From NCBI GenBank assembly GCA_963724495.1, contig CAVRUZ010000003.1:124001-188000 (forward strand): DNA of 64,000 nt, written 5' to 3'. The notes beneath the pieces were generated by a model. The model did not search any database. It was not told the DNA's origin and saw only the letters and a program-made list of their open reading frames with translations. Made by a program: the position numbers and the translations under genes. Below, in pieces: positions 16,820 to 27,786 of the stretch; positions within the stretch are counted from its first letter, which is position 1, and each line of letters starts with the position of its first letter. Origin of the DNA: CAVRUZ01 sp963724495. GTDB taxonomy: Bacteria; Actinomycetota; Actinomycetes; Propionibacteriales; DAIQRJ01.

Positions 16820-18193
16820 TCACGGTGCGACTGCCACCGTTCCGCGCGCACTGCTGGGGTCGAGCGCCGGACCTTGTGGCACCAGGGCAAGCAGTCGAGA
16901 CGGGATCGGCATCGGCTGGATGGTGGAATAGCCAAGCCAGGCAGCAGCATCTCCCGTCGGGACGGCGAACCGAAGCCCCGCGTCGGTGATGAGGAATACC
17001 CCAGGCGAGGTGTCGTCGTCGGATGTCAGCACGCTGACGACTGCCACATGGCCGGGTTCGATGACCAGGTCGTCGACGGTCTGGGTCGTGGTGGTGCCCT
17101 CGGGCTTGGCCGGGCTCACCACGCCGACGTCGCCGCCGACGCTGACGGCAGGGGCATCGGGAACCGTCCCGTCACCGGCAACCGCCTCGACGCACACCGG
17201 GCCCTCGTCCGCTGTGGAGGCAAGGGTCGGCTTCGCCGCAGGTATGTCCGGAGATCCCAACCGTTGTTGGGAATTTGCGCTCGCATTGACGTCGGCGGTG
17301 GTGGCATCGAGCAGCTTGGCCTCGCGCGAGCCGGTCAGCAGCAGGGCCTGCGTTTCGGTGATCGGCGACAGTCCGTCCGCGAGGGACACGTACCACTGCA
17401 CACCCGCAGCCGAGGACGCCTGCACGACGTCGCCGACGCGGGTCCGCTGATCTGCCACGTCGGCGCCGGGTCCGCCTGCTCCAGGCACAGTCGGTGGGGT
17501 GAGATCAGGACCCGCTGGCACGGCGTTGATCCATGGTGCCGGAACAGCAAGCGCACGTTGACCATCGAGCCCCAGCGACCTCAGGTCCTCGGCTGTGGCA
17601 GCCAGGCGCTTGCCGTGCCAGACGAGAAAGAGTTCGCTGCCTGATCGGACGAGGAGTGAGTCGTCACCGAGCGGCGTTCCGTTGGGGCGGGTCCCGATGA
17701 CCAGCGTGCTGACGGCGTCGTCCTCGGCCTGAGTCGCGCAGACTGCCCAGGGTGCTCTCACCACGTGCCGTGCATCCGGCAACGAATCCGGTGCACCGGC
17801 GATGCCGACCGGTGCGCCGCGTTGTGCTCCCGCGATCGCGTTGCGGGAGACCTTGACGGTCCGCACGTCGGGCTGCTGCAACAGGAGCCGTGCCGAGGTG
17901 TAGTTGAGGACCGGCCGCAGCTCCGCCCCGGTCCAGACGTAGCGAGATCCGGTCTCACGTTCCACGATCAGGACGTCACTGCGCTGCCACGTGCTGGGAC
18001 TGCCGCCCCGCACCTTCCCGTAGAAGCCTGCACCGGTCAGGCCGAGTACAGCGACCAGGACCCCAGCCAGCGTTGCGGTCGCGACGCGGCGCATCGGCTG
18101 TTCCGCCTGCTCGGGATCGGAGCCCATGAGTGCGGTCATCACCCGCCGGACCGAATACCGGTAGCCCGCGAGCTGGTCGCGACGGGTCTGCAT
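16820..18193 (-). CDS. eccB: Type VII secretion protein EccB
   Basis: A 457-residue ESX core component anchored by one membrane helix and mostly extracytoplasmic. The N terminus MQTRRDQLAGYRYSVRRVMT is the hallmark of EccB, preceding the helix ATLAGVLVAVLGLTGAGFYG. The remainder matches the EccB repeat domain, with a RYVWTGAELRPVLNYTSARL element and a YVSLADGLSPITETQALLL element. ATG 18193 has GGAGGT upstream. It is divergent from eccE and transcribed toward the WXG100 genes, whose expression may depend partly on its promoter. Confidence 0.95.
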   Translation of the reverse strand: MQTRRDQLAGYRYSVRRVMTALMGSDPEQAEQPMRRVATATLAGVLVAVLGLTGAGFYGKVRGGSPSTWQRSDVLIVERETGSRYVWTGAELRPVLNYTSARLLLQQPDVRTVKVSRNAIAGAQRGAPVGIAGAPDSLPDARHVVRAPWAVCATQAEDDAVSTLVIGTRPNGTPLGDDSLLVRSGSELFLVWHGKRLAATAEDLRSLGLDGQRALAVPAPWINAVPAGPDLTPPTVPGAGGPGADVADQRTRVGDVVQASSAAGVQWYVSLADGLSPITETQALLLTGSREAKLLDATTADVNASANSQQRLGSPDIPAAKPTLASTADEGPVCVEAVAGDGTVPDAPAVSVGGDVGVVSPAKPEGTTTTQTVDDLVIEPGHVAVVSVLTSDDDTSPGVFLITDAGLRFAVPTGDAAAWLGYSTIQPMPIPSRLLALVPQGPALDPSSARGTVAVAP

Positions 18194-18345
18194 CTGCCGA
18201 CCTCCGGTCTACTCGCTGGGTTCGTCCACAAGGCCGGGTCGGTGGGCTCCGACGGCCCGCGGCGGCTCCCTACGATAGGCAGCCGCGATCACGTCACCGG
18301 TTTTCGCCTGTGGACACACACGATTCCTGCCAGGAAGGAGGCGCC
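18194..18345. promoter_or_regulatory. Divergent promoter region between eccB and eccE
   Basis: These 152 bases separate the oppositely oriented eccB and eccE and must carry both promoters unless transcription starts inside neighbours. The right edge holds a very strong ribosome site, AGGAAGGAGG, just before ATG 18346, and the left edge holds the eccB GGAGGT box. I could not identify convincing -35/-10 elements or operators. Confidence 0.4.
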
Positions 18346-19618
18346 ATGTCGGTACGCGGTCGCGACGCGTCCGTCCGAGGCGCCCGAGGATCGACGGACT
18401 GAGCGGGTGTCCGGGGGAGCTGGCGAACGCTGGCGCCGCACGTGGTCGGGGCCACGAATCGGCCCGTTCACGCTCGGCATCCTGCTGGCCGGACAAGCGG
18501 CGTGCGTGTTCGTCGTTGTCCTTGCCTGGCTCGCCAAACCGTTGGTCGTACCCGGTCTGGTCGTGCTCGCCCCGCTCGGTGTTCTGGCGCTGGTCAGGGT
18601 CAAGGGACGACCGCTCTGGCGGCACCTCCGGGTGCTGCGCCAGTCCGCGAACCGCACGAAGGCAGCTGCGAAGTCCCCGCGTTCCGAGGGGTTTCCGACG
18701 GCCGAGCACGAGGACCTCGTTCCGCTCCTGCACCTGGCACCGGACCTGACCGTCCGGAGCGTCGACGGCAGAAGCGGTGGGCCGGCTGCGGTTGTCTGCG
18801 ACGGGCGCGGTCTTACCGTGGTGCTCGCCGCCGATCGACAGCCGATGGTCGCGCGATCGCAGCCACTAGGCGTCGGGCTGCTGGCCGACCTCTGCGACGT
18901 CGACGGCTGCGGGTTCGACTCAGGACAGCTGCTCGTCACCATCACGCCTGCGCGGGCGTCTGCAGCCGCCACGGTTCCGGCGTTGGTCGAGGCCTACGCC
19001 GAGGTGAACCCGACCGCGGCACCGCGGTCGGTCGACTGGTTGATCGCCCTGCGCAAGGATCCGACCCGAGCCAGGGCCGGGTCGGTACGGGGACTACCTG
19101 GCGCCGGCATGGACTCGCCAGTCGCCGTCCGGTCGGCCGCCGACCGGGCGACCAAGTTGCTCTCCGCGGCCGGCCTGCACGCCAGGACGTTGTCCCACGA
19201 CCAGACGGTGCGCGCCCTCGCTGCCTCCTGTCAGGCGGATCGGCGCCGGCCGCGACCTGAACGTGGCCGCTTCGCCGAGTCAGCCGACGGACTCGCGATC
19301 GACGGACTCGTGCACGTCACCGCCTGGGTCCGTGATCTCGGGGAGCATCCGGGCGGGCTCACCCACCTCGTCGACCTGCTGGCCGACCTGCCGGTGCAGG
19401 CGGCGGTCGTATCGCTGGTCGTCACGGTCACCGGGCAGCGGCGGCTCCGGGTTTCGGCGTACCTGCGGCTCGCCGCCGCTACCTCCGAGATCGCACAGTC
19501 GGCACTGAGCCGGCTCAGCGACTCCGCCAATCGGGCAGGGCTGGGCGTGGTCCCGCTCACGAACGAGCAGGCGGCCGGACTCCGCGCGACAGTTCCCCTG
19601 GGTGGTGATGCGGTGTGA
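18346..19618 (+). CDS. eccE: Type VII secretion protein EccE, one frame break near the start as sequenced
   Basis: ESX membrane component of about 423 residues. Two adjacent membrane helices at the N terminus (FTLGILLAGQAACVFVVVLA and VVPGLVVLAPLGVLALVRVK) are followed by the cytosolic EccE domain (ALVEAYAEVNPTAAPRSVDW and similar). ATG 18346 has the best ribosome site of the locus (AGGAAGGAGG), but its frame ends at 18402. The EccE frame is one base on, so a single extra base between 18346 and 18375 is likely. Without that correction the only usable start is GTG 18407, which has no ribosome site. The stop overlaps the next start (GTGA), indicating translational coupling. Confidence 0.85.
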
Positions 19619-20316
19619 CTGCGTTGCGAAGCGACTCCGCCATCGTCGGACTGCCGGACGTGCCGGCGCACGAACTCGTGGGCGGCGCCACCGGCGCAAC
19701 CCTGAGGCTGCCGGCCGGCGGGCTCGTGCTTGGAAGCGCCGAGCACGGGGCCACGTTCACCGTCCGCCTGTTCGGCGAGCAGTCGGCCAGAGTGCGGATG
19801 TTCGCCGACAGCCCGCTGGCCCAGGTGGTCGTGCTGCGCGCTCTAGCCCTCGGGGCCCGCGTCAGCGTCTTGACCGACGAGGTGGCGGCGTGGACACCGC
19901 TGGTACGGGCCCTGCCACGGTCGGCGCACGGCGCACCGGGGCCGTTCACCGTGCTCCCCGCCGGCGGACACGTTCAGGTCGTCGGCACCGCAGCCGTCCC
20001 CTCACTCGTCGTCCGGGCGGGCGCGGGAGTTCGGCACCCGGAACCAGGCGCCTGGCAGACCGTGCTGGCCACCGACCGGGCCGCCACCATCAGCCCGACG
20101 CAGCTGCTGGACCTCCGCGACCACCAGTTGCTGTTCACCGAGCGGGTTCCGCCGTTCGCGGTCGAGCGGATCCGGGAGACGTTCGGACTTCCCTACGACC
20201 GTGCGGTGTGGCTGAGCCAGCTTCCCGCCGGCCGGATCGCGGTCGTGGCACCGGGCCAGCTGTCGATCGTCGAGGTGTCCCGCTCGGCCGCCGAGAGGGC
20301 GCTGCTCGACCGGTAG
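19615..20316 (+). CDS. Unknown protein coupled to eccE
   Basis: A 233-residue protein with no recognised domain, starting at GTG 19615 inside the eccE stop (four-base overlap). It has no signal peptide or membrane helix. It is rich in Val/Ala beta-strand-like segments (ATFTVRLFGEQSARVRMFAD, VVVLRALALGARVSVLTDEV) and has a C-terminal part with VERIRETFGLPYDRAVWLSQ. Tight coupling to eccE suggests a cytosolic accessory or chaperone-like role in this ESX system, comparable in position to EspG-type genes elsewhere, but I see no EspG sequence features. The frame is intact. Confidence 0.7.
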   Translation: MTALRSDSAIVGLPDVPAHELVGGATGATLRLPAGGLVLGSAEHGATFTVRLFGEQSARVRMFADSPLAQVVVLRALALGARVSVLTDEVAAWTPLVRALPRSAHGAPGPFTVLPAGGHVQVVGTAAVPSLVVRAGAGVRHPEPGAWQTVLATDRAATISPTQLLDLRDHQLLFTERVPPFAVERIRETFGLPYDRAVWLSQLPAGRIAVVAPGQLSIVEVSRSAAERALLDR

Positions 20317-20330
20317 GGAAGACTCGCGCC

Positions 20331-20856
20331 ATGCCCGCGAACGCGAGATTCGAACGCTGGGACAGGGCAACGGTCCTCGATCACGCCGACGAGGTCCTTG
20401 CCGTGATGACCGCATCGCTCGGCCCACCCGAGTCCGGGGAGGACCGGCTCGACACGCTGCGCCGACATGGTGAACGGCCCGCCTTCTCGTTCCAGGCGGC
20501 ACTGATCGAGGGTGCCGGCCTCGTCGGCTTCGCCTACGGATACGTCGGTGACCGGGGCGAGTGGTTCCCGGATCAGCTGATGGCGAGGCTCCCTGCCGAG
20601 GTTGCATCGGAGTGGGTCGGCGGCCACTTCGAGTTCGTGACGCTGGCCGTGCATCCCGACCACGAGGGCGCGGGCATCGGCACGCGGCTGCACGACGAGG
20701 TGATGGCCGATTCGCCTGCTGCGCGGGCGATCCTGATGACCGAGTCCGGGGAGTCGCGAGCGGTTCGGCTCTATCGCGACCGGGGCTGGATCGCACTCGG
20801 CGCCTTCGATCCCGACGCGGGCCGTCTACGGGCGGACGGTCTCCCCGCGGACCGCT
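20331..20856 (+). CDS. GNAT N-acetyltransferase domain, possibly first half of a tandem-GNAT protein
   Basis: About 165-175 residues of GNAT acetyltransferase. HFEFVTLAVHPDHEGAGIGT is the acetyl-CoA-binding motif A (VHPDHEGAGIGTRL), and SRAVRLYRDRGWIALGAF is motif B. The frame continues without a natural end to 21020, overlapping the next GNAT. Removing one G from GGG at 20819-20821 instead joins it in frame to the second GNAT, giving a 332-residue tandem protein whose total length is then a multiple of three. Two independent genes remain possible. Start ATG 20331 is 12 bases after the previous stop. Substrate unknown. Confidence 0.75.
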
Positions 20857-21330
20857 GTGCCGACGCCGCCCGACGGGCCTTCGGGGTTCCTCGTCGACGA
20901 CCTCACCGATGCCGACCGCTTCGCCTGGGCCCGGCTGTATCGCGCGTACCTGACCTTCTACGACCGGCCCGATGCCGCCCGGGTGGCCAGGGAGGTCTGG
21001 CGCTGGCTGGCCGGCGGTGAGCACGGACTGCAGTGCCTCGTGGTCCGGCCGCACCCGGGATCAGCGCCGATCGGGCTCGCTCATGTGCGGCCGATCCCGC
21101 GCCCACTGCTCGGGCTGACGGCCGGGTTCCTCGACGACCTCTTCGTCGATCCGGCGTGGCGCGGAACCGGTGCCGTGGACGCGCTGTTCTCCGCCCTGCG
21201 GGAACGGGCCCGCGCCCAGGGCTGGTCGGCCGTGCGGTGGATCACCCGTCCGGCCAACACCAGGGCGATCGCGGTCTACGAGCGCCTCGCGGTGCGCAAG
21301 GACGCGGTCACCTTCGAACTGCAGGTCTGA
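20857..21330 (+). CDS. GNAT N-acetyltransferase domain, second unit
   Basis: A 157-residue GNAT domain: FLDDLFVDPAWRGTGAVDAL is acetyl-CoA motif A, and WITRPANTRAIAVYERLAVR is motif B. GTG 20857 is the first start in this frame. No ribosome site precedes it, which favours its being the C-terminal half of a tandem protein with the preceding domain. It converges on eccD with seven bases between stops. It sits inside the ESX locus, but GNAT enzymes have no established role in type VII secretion. Modification of a substrate or of a component is conceivable but unsupported. Confidence 0.8.
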   Translation: MPTPPDGPSGFLVDDLTDADRFAWARLYRAYLTFYDRPDAARVAREVWRWLAGGEHGLQCLVVRPHPGSAPIGLAHVRPIPRPLLGLTAGFLDDLFVDPAWRGTGAVDALFSALRERARAQGWSAVRWITRPANTRAIAVYERLAVRKDAVTFELQV

Positions 21331-21337
21331 CCAGCCG

Positions 21338-22721
21338 TCACCCGAACAGGCCCTGCATGCGCGTGTAGGCACCCGCCACACCGATCGCGAGCGGGATCAC
21401 CGACAGCAGCACCATCACCTCCACGACGTCGCCGAACCGCCCCCAGTAGGGGGTCAGCCGACGCCCGGCCATCCGCACGCCCCACCAGGTCGAGACCAGG
21501 GCGGCCGCGAGCAGGAGGAGCGGCACCACCACCACCAGCGGCGCATCAAGGTGGGCCGCGAAGCCCCAGACGCCGAGTGCGAGATCGACCAGGCCGATGG
21601 CGAGAAGCCAGATCCGCTGGGCGACGCCCGCGAGGTGGCGGGCCCGCAGGAACAGGGCGAGCGCCACGACCACGGCGAGTGTCCGGCCGTACCAGCTCGG
21701 GTCGGCTGGCGACGAGAAACAGGCAACCCGTGACGAGCAGCCCGGTCGTGGCAGTCAGGGCGGTGAACATCCGGTCGGCGGCTCTCGCCCGATCGCGGAC
21801 GTCGGCACCGGGGAGCAGGTCTTCGGCCTGCCGGAGGTCGGCGGCAGACACCGGTACCGGCGGCAGCGGCAGCCGGGCGATCCTGGCGGCGAGTCCGGGC
21901 AGGACCGGCGCGAGTCCCATCAGGACCGCCACGGTCACGCCGACGACCGTGCGGGCGGCCGCCAGGTCCAGCGTCGTGGCACCCGCGGCAACGACGACGA
22001 CAACCGCGCCGAGCGCCGCCGAACAGAAGGCACCGCGGGCGGACTCCACGCCGAGAACGCCGACCACCGACACCACCAGGACGACCGAGGCACCCACGAG
22101 CAGCCCGGGTGCGCCCGTGTCGACGAGACCGTTCTGCCCGGCGACGAGCGCGGCGCCGCCGGCGAGCCCGGCTGCGGCAGCCACGACGGCGCTGACGACG
22201 GCGGCGAGTGGCGCCGCGAAGGAGTGGGACAGGGCGACCGCGGCGCCGGTGCACAAGACGGTGAGAGAACAGAGCATGGCCGCCGGCACCGGCCAGGGCG
22301 GCCCGGCGAGGGCGAGAACCACGACCGCGAGCAGACCCAGAACGCCGGCGGCGCCGACCGCTGCGGCACGGGTCCGCTCGGCGGTCCATGGCACCCCCCT
22401 GACGCCGGCCACCGCCTCGGCCACGTCGTCGACGGCCAGCTCGGGCAGTGCTGAATCACGGTGGCGCAGGTGCAGGATGTCGCCGTCGCGGACTCCCAGC
22501 GCGGTCAGCCGGCGCCCGGCGTCGAGTGGCGATTCCCCGGCACGCTGCAGCACCCAGCCACCGGACAGGAAGCCCTCGCCCTCGGGGTCCTCGCCGGCAT
22601 GCCGGAGCAGGGTGGGCAGCAGGTCGGCCAGGTTCGCGTCGCCGGGCAGCGCCAGGTCCATGCGGGTCCGTGCGGACACGACCGTGACCCGGCACAACTC
22701 GACATCGGAGTGCACCTCCAT
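21338..22721 (-). CDS. eccD: Type VII secretion integral membrane protein EccD, one frame break as sequenced
   Basis: About 460 residues. The N terminus is a cytosolic ubiquitin-like (YukD) domain (CRVTVVSARTRMDLALPGDA), followed by about 11 membrane helices that form the channel-like part of the ESX complex. ATG 22721 has GAGGAGG eight bases upstream. The frame shifts at a TTT (AAA at 21717-21719 on the plus strand). Removing one base joins the first ten helices to PADPSWYGRTLAVVVALALF and the last three. The gene is divergent from eccC and converges on the GNAT genes. Confidence 0.9.
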
Positions 22722-22957
22722 GTCCTGCGCCTCCTCTGCTCCTCTGCGCCCCACTCGGGGAACTGCCCTGTGGGTGAGCGACCGCAGCGCAAGCGGCCGA
22801 ATCCCTACCATGACGGCTCCTGAACAACCACCAGCACACGGCAGCTCAGGAACGTGGGCAGCCTAGGAGAATCCGCGCACCTACCCCGGTCTCCAGGTGC
22901 ACGGCCTGTGGTCAACCGCCGGCCGCGAACCGATCATCGACCCGGAAAGGGCCTGAC
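22722..22957. promoter_or_regulatory. Divergent promoter region between eccD and eccC
   Basis: These 236 bases separate two oppositely oriented ESX genes. Both ribosome sites are clear (GAGGAGG for eccD, GAAAGGG for eccC). A short inverted repeat GCACCT-N12-AGGTGC lies near 22879-22902. No convincing sigma-factor elements were found. Confidence 0.35.
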
Positions 22958-25900
22958 ATGAGCACCGTCGTCTATCGGCCGCCGCCGCGTCGGCAGCCGC
23001 CCGCACTGCCCAAGGGCGAGATCTTGTTCGAGTCGCCGCCCGACCTGCCCGAGCAGGGGCAGGGCGGTGCGATGGGCCGGCTCGTGGGCTTCCTGCCGAT
23101 CATGGCCGGTGGCGGGGCGATGGCGTTCATGTTCACCTCGGGCGGCGTCGGCGGCCCCCAGCGCGTGGTGATGTCGGTGCTGATCGCCGTGTCGATGGTC
23201 GGCATGACGATCAGCCAGGCGGTCAACCGCAAGGGCGAGCGCAAGGCACAGGTCGAGACCGCCCGGCGCGACTACTCGCGATATCTCACTCAGCTGCGCG
23301 GCCGCGTGCGCACCGCCGTCACCCGGCAGCGGGCAGCGCTGGAGTGGCGCTACCCCGGACCGGACGCCCTGCCTGGCGTCGCGATGTCCGGCCGGTTGTG
23401 GGAGCGCCGGCCGGGCGACAGCGACTTCGCCCACGCTCGCGTGGCAAGCGGTCGGCAACGACTCGCCATCAAGCTCATCCCGCCGGAGACCAAGCCGGTG
23501 GAGGACCTCGATCCGGTCTCTGCCGGTGCGCTCCGGCGGTTCGTCAGCGCGCACAACACCGTCCCCGACCTGCCGGTGGCCCTGGGCATGGGCAGCTTCG
23601 CCCGGGTGAGCTACGCGGGTGACACGGACCTGATTCGGCAGTCCCTCCGGGCGCAGTTGTCCCACCTGGCCGCATTCCACAGCCCGGCGGACCTCCTGGT
23701 CGCCGCCTGCGTCTCACCCGACCGGCGGGCAGGCTGGGACTGGCTGAAGTGGTTGCCGCACGCCTTGCATCCCGTGCGCCAGGACGCGGTAGGGCGGCTG
23801 CGCCTGGTGGCCGGCTCGATGGCCGAACTCGAGGAGCAGCTCGACGACGTTCTTGATGGTCGGGCTCGCTTCTCGCCGGCCCAGAGAGCTGCGGCTTCGG
23901 CGGACGCGCCCGCGACGCACCTGGTGATCGTCCTGGACGGTGGACAGGTGGGCCGGTCGCGCGTCCTCGCCACGCCGCCCGCGGGCGTGACGATCCTCGA
24001 CATCGGTGGCGCGCTCGGCAGGGGAGACGCTCGGGGCACCTCCGGCTCCTGCTGACCGCCGCTGACGACGGTGCTCGGTTGGCCACCGTCGAGCCCGGCC
24101 GGCAGGGCGACACCACCCGCGAGCTCGGCCACGCCGACCTCCTGTCGATCGGCTCGGCGGAGGCGTTCGCGCGCTCCATCGCCGGCTTCCGCGCGACCGG
24201 CGGGAGCCCGGTGCCGCACGGTGGCCAGTCCGACTCGCCAGCGGTGCAGTCGACGTCGCGAGAGCTCGACCTCACGGCCATGCTCGGTATCCACGACGCC
24301 GGTCGCCTCGACCTCCCGCGAACCTGGGCGCGCCGGCCCCAGCGCGACCGGCTCCGCATCCCGTTCGGCGTCGGCGCCGACGGCGCCCCGGTCGAACTCG
24401 ACATCAAGGAGTCGGCGCAGGGCGGGATGGGCCCGCACGGCTTGGTGATCGGCGCGACCGGGTCGGGCAAGTCCGAGCTTCTCCGCACGCTGGTGCTGGC
24501 GATGGTGGCCTCGCACTCGCCGGACGATCTCAACCTCGTGCTGGTCGACTTCAAGGGCGGTGCCACGTTCCTCGGGTTCGAGGAGCTCCCGCACGTCTCC
24601 GCGGTGATCACCAACCTCGAGGAGGAACTGATCCTCGTCGACCGCATGCAGGACGCGATCGCCGGCGAGATCAACCGACGCCAGGAGCTGTTGCGCCACG
24701 CGGGCAACTACGCCAGCCTGCGCGACTACGAGGCCGCCCGCGAAGCTGGAGCACCACTGGATCCCCTGCCCACACTGTGGATCGTCGTCGACGAGTTCTC
24801 CGAGCTGCTGTCGGCGAAACCGGAGTTCCTCGACCTCTTCGTGATGATCGGCCGGCTCGGCCGCTCGCTCGGTGTGCACCTGCTGCTCGCCTCGCAGCGG
24901 CTGGAGGAGGGCAGGTTGCGCGGGCTCGACACCCACCTCTCCTACCGGATCGGCCTCCGGACGTTCTCGACCGGCGAGTCCCGCAGCGTGCTCGGTGTCC
25001 CCGACGCGTACGAGCTGCCCGCTGCACCGGGGCACGGCTATCTCAAGGTCGCCACCGAACCGCTGCAACGGTTCCGCGTCGCGTATGCGGGCGCGCCGTA
25101 CGAGGCCCCACTGGTGCGCCAGCCGGACACCGTCGAGCAGCTCCGGACCCCTGCCACCGTGTTCGTCGCGAAGGTCGCGGCGTTCTCGACGCTCTACGTG
25201 GAACCGCGGACTCCCGAGCCGGTGGTCGAGCCGGTGTCGCTCCGGCGGACCAGGACCGATCCGGCGGCGGTCCCCTCGGTCGCCCCGAGCGAGGCGGCGG
25301 CCGAACCGGCCGACGATCGGGCTACCGGCACCGTCTTCGACGTGATGGTCCAGCAGCTGCAGCACCAGGGCAGACCGGCACACCAGGTATGGCTGCCGCC
25401 GCTCGACGTGCCGGCGACCCTGGACGCCCTGTTGCCGGACCTCACCCCGATCCCCGGCCTCGGCCTGCAACCCGCCGACTGGCCGCAGCGGGGTGCCCTC
25501 GGGGCTCCGATCGGCCTCGTCGACAAGCCCTACCTGCAGCGGCGGGACCCGCTCTGGATCGACCTGGCCGGAGCCGGCGGCAACCTGGCGGTCGTGGGCG
25601 CCCCGCAGTCGGGCAAGTCCACCTTGCTGCGGTCGCTGATCTCCGCCTTCGCGTTGACGCACACCCCCGACCAGGTGCAGTTCTACTGCCTCGACCTCGG
25701 CGGCGGCGGCCTCGCGAGCATCGACGGGCTCCCGCACGTCGGCGGTGTCGCCGCCCGGCTCTCGGCCGATGCGGTCCGGCGGACCGTGGGGGAGATGACC
25801 GCACTGCTCGACCAGCGCGAGCGGGTGTTCGGCGCCCACGGCGTCGACTCGATGCGGACCTACCGGCGGCTGCGCGCCGACGGGGGCATTCCGGCAGACC

Positions 25901-27080
25901 GGTTCGCGCCGGACGTGTTCCTCGTCGTCGACGGCTGGTCGACCCTTCGCGCCGAGTACGAGCCGCTGGAGGCTCAGGTGGCCGCGGTGGCGGCGAGAGG
26001 TCTCGGCTACGGGATCCACGTGCTCGCGTCGGCGCCACGGTGGCTGGACTTCCGGGTGAACATCAAGGACTCGCTGCAGACCCGGCTGGAACTGCGCGTC
26101 GGTGACCCGTACGACTCCGAGGTCGACCGCAAGGCCGCGGCCAACGTGCCGGCGCGCCAACCCGGTCGCGGCCTCACGCCGGCCGGGATGCACTTCCTCA
26201 CGGCGCTTCCCCGTATCGACGGAGCGGGCGACACCCCTGCCGTGGACGACCTCGCCGACGGGTCCCGGGCGATGTCCGCCGCGGTCGCCGCGGCCTGGGC
26301 GGGCGATGCCGGCGCCACGCGTGCGACTGCTGCCGGACGAGCTGCCGGAGTCGGCAGTTGGTGCCACATCGAGCCGCAAGCGCCATCCCGATCGGCATCG
26401 ACGAGGGCGAGCTCGAGCCGGTGTCGCTCGATTTCGTGGCCGAGCCGCACTTCGTCGTGATGGGTGCCAACGAGTGCGGGAAGTCCAACCTGCTGGACCT
26501 GATCGTCCGCCGGGTGTCCACACGGCTCACGCCTGAGGAAGCGCGCATCGTCGTCCTGGACTACCGCCGGTCCCTGCTCGACTCGGTGCCGGGCAGCCAC
26601 CTGCTGGGCTACGCGGCCAGTTCCAGCCCGGCCGAGAAGCTGATGGCCGACGTCAGCGCCGCGCTGCGCAAGCGCCTACCCGGGCCCGACGTCCGGCCGG
26701 AGGAGCTGCGGTCGCGGTCGTGGTGGACCGGCCCGGACCTCTACGTGGTCGTGGACGACTACGAGCTCGTCGCCACCTCCACCGGCAACCCGCTGGCCGC
26801 CATCGCCGACCTGATCCCGCAGGCCGCCGACGTCGGCCTGCACGTGGTCCTGGCCCGCGGGTTCGGCGGTGCCGGACGGGCGATGTACGACCCGGTCATC
26901 CAGCGGATCCGCGACATGGGCAATCCCGGCCTGATCATGTCCGGCAGCCGCGACGAGGGCGCCCTCTGGTCCGGCGTCCGGGGTGAGCCGATGCCCGCTG
27001 GTCGCGGCCAGTTCATCTCGCGCCGGCACGGGGCCCGGCTCGTGCAGACCGCCGTCGGCCAGCGGGCCCCAGTTGGATGA
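22958..27080 (+). CDS. eccC: Type VII secretion FtsK/SpoIIIE-like ATPase EccC, frame interrupted as sequenced
   Basis: ESX motor ATPase of about 1,372 residues. Two N-terminal membrane helices (GRLVGFLPIMAGGGAMAFMF; VVMSVLIAVSMVGMTIS) precede three P-loop ATPase domains. D1 has VIGATGSGKSELLRTL and TLWIVVDEFSELL; D2 has VGAPQSGKSTLLRSL and VFLVVDGWSTL; D3 has MGANECGKSNLLDLI and LYVVVDDYELV. D1 keeps the acidic DE pair, as in the regulated active ATPase of other EccC proteins; the D3 Walker A is slightly atypical. Frame breaks fall at G runs 24021-24024 and 24033-24036, and at 26315-26316 and 26378-26379. Removing one base at each makes the length exactly divisible by three and restores motifs such as VRLLPDELPESAVGA. 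Confidence 0.93.
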
Positions 27081-27149
27081 CACTGGTTGGGTTCGGGATT
27101 GTCGCCGAAGTTCAAGCGGGTCACCGCCGTGCCTGCCTAGGCTGCCGGG

Positions 27150-27554
27150 ATGCACGCAACCAGCACCTTCGCCACGTCTGACTTCCGGCCGGAGGAGCGG
27201 GAGAATCCCGTCGTCACCGGCGTCGACGTCGGCATCATGACCTTCTCCAAGACCTTCGCCGGTGACATCGAGGGGCGGGCGGAGACGCTGTTCACCAGCG
27301 CCTACTCACACGAGACGGGAACCGGCACCTACCTCGCGATGGAGTCGTTCGCCGGGAGCATCGGCGGCCGGTCGGGCACGGTCAACATCGCGCACACCGC
27401 CACCACCACCGGCGACGACCGCACGCACCACCTGATGGTCATCGTGCCGTCGAGCGGAACCGGCGACCTTGCCGGCATCACCGGCACCGGCAGCCTGGAC
27501 ATCGATCCCGACGGGACTCACCACTTCACCCTCGACTACGAGCTGCCCACCTGA
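27150..27554 (+). CDS. DUF3224 family protein
   Basis: A 134-residue single-domain beta-barrel protein of the DUF3224 family. The middle holds the conserved AYSHETGTGTYLAMESFAGS stretch, and the end carries GDLAGITGTGSLDIDPDGTH followed by a short beta strand. Members are cytosolic and lipocalin/allergen-like in fold, with no known biochemical role. It begins 69 bases after eccC on the same strand, but its family is not otherwise an ESX component, so proximity may be incidental. Confidence 0.85.
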   Translation: MHATSTFATSDFRPEERENPVVTGVDVGIMTFSKTFAGDIEGRAETLFTSAYSHETGTGTYLAMESFAGSIGGRSGTVNIAHTATTTGDDRTHHLMVIVPSSGTGDLAGITGTGSLDIDPDGTHHFTLDYELPT

Positions 27555-27570
27555 GGCGGGCAGGATTCGG

Positions 27571-27786
27571 TCAGCCGGTGGTGGGATGCGGCGACGTCGC
27601 CGGTGTCGCGGCCGGCGGACGACCACGACGCGACGCGGCCTGACCATCGAGGCTGACGGCCGCGATGGCCTCGACGGCCGGATCGACGCGTTCGCCGTTC
27701 TTCGTGGCGATCTCGGCCAGTTCGCGCGCAGCCATGACCTGGGCGCGGGTGACCTTGATGACGTTGCTGGACGTGTCCACGCTCAC
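27571..27786 (-). CDS. Small protein of unknown function, coupled to upstream membrane protein
   Basis: A 71-residue protein. Residues 10-40 look like one or two helices (VIKVTRAQVMAARELAEIAT, then KNGERVDPAVEAIAAV), and the tail is disordered and Pro/Ala/Thr-rich. Start GTG 27786 overlaps the stop of the preceding gene by four bases (GTGA), so the two are translationally coupled. No motif recognised. Confidence 0.5.
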   Translation of the reverse strand: MSVDTSSNVIKVTRAQVMAARELAEIATKNGERVDPAVEAIAAVSLDGQAASRRGRPPAATPATSPHPTTG

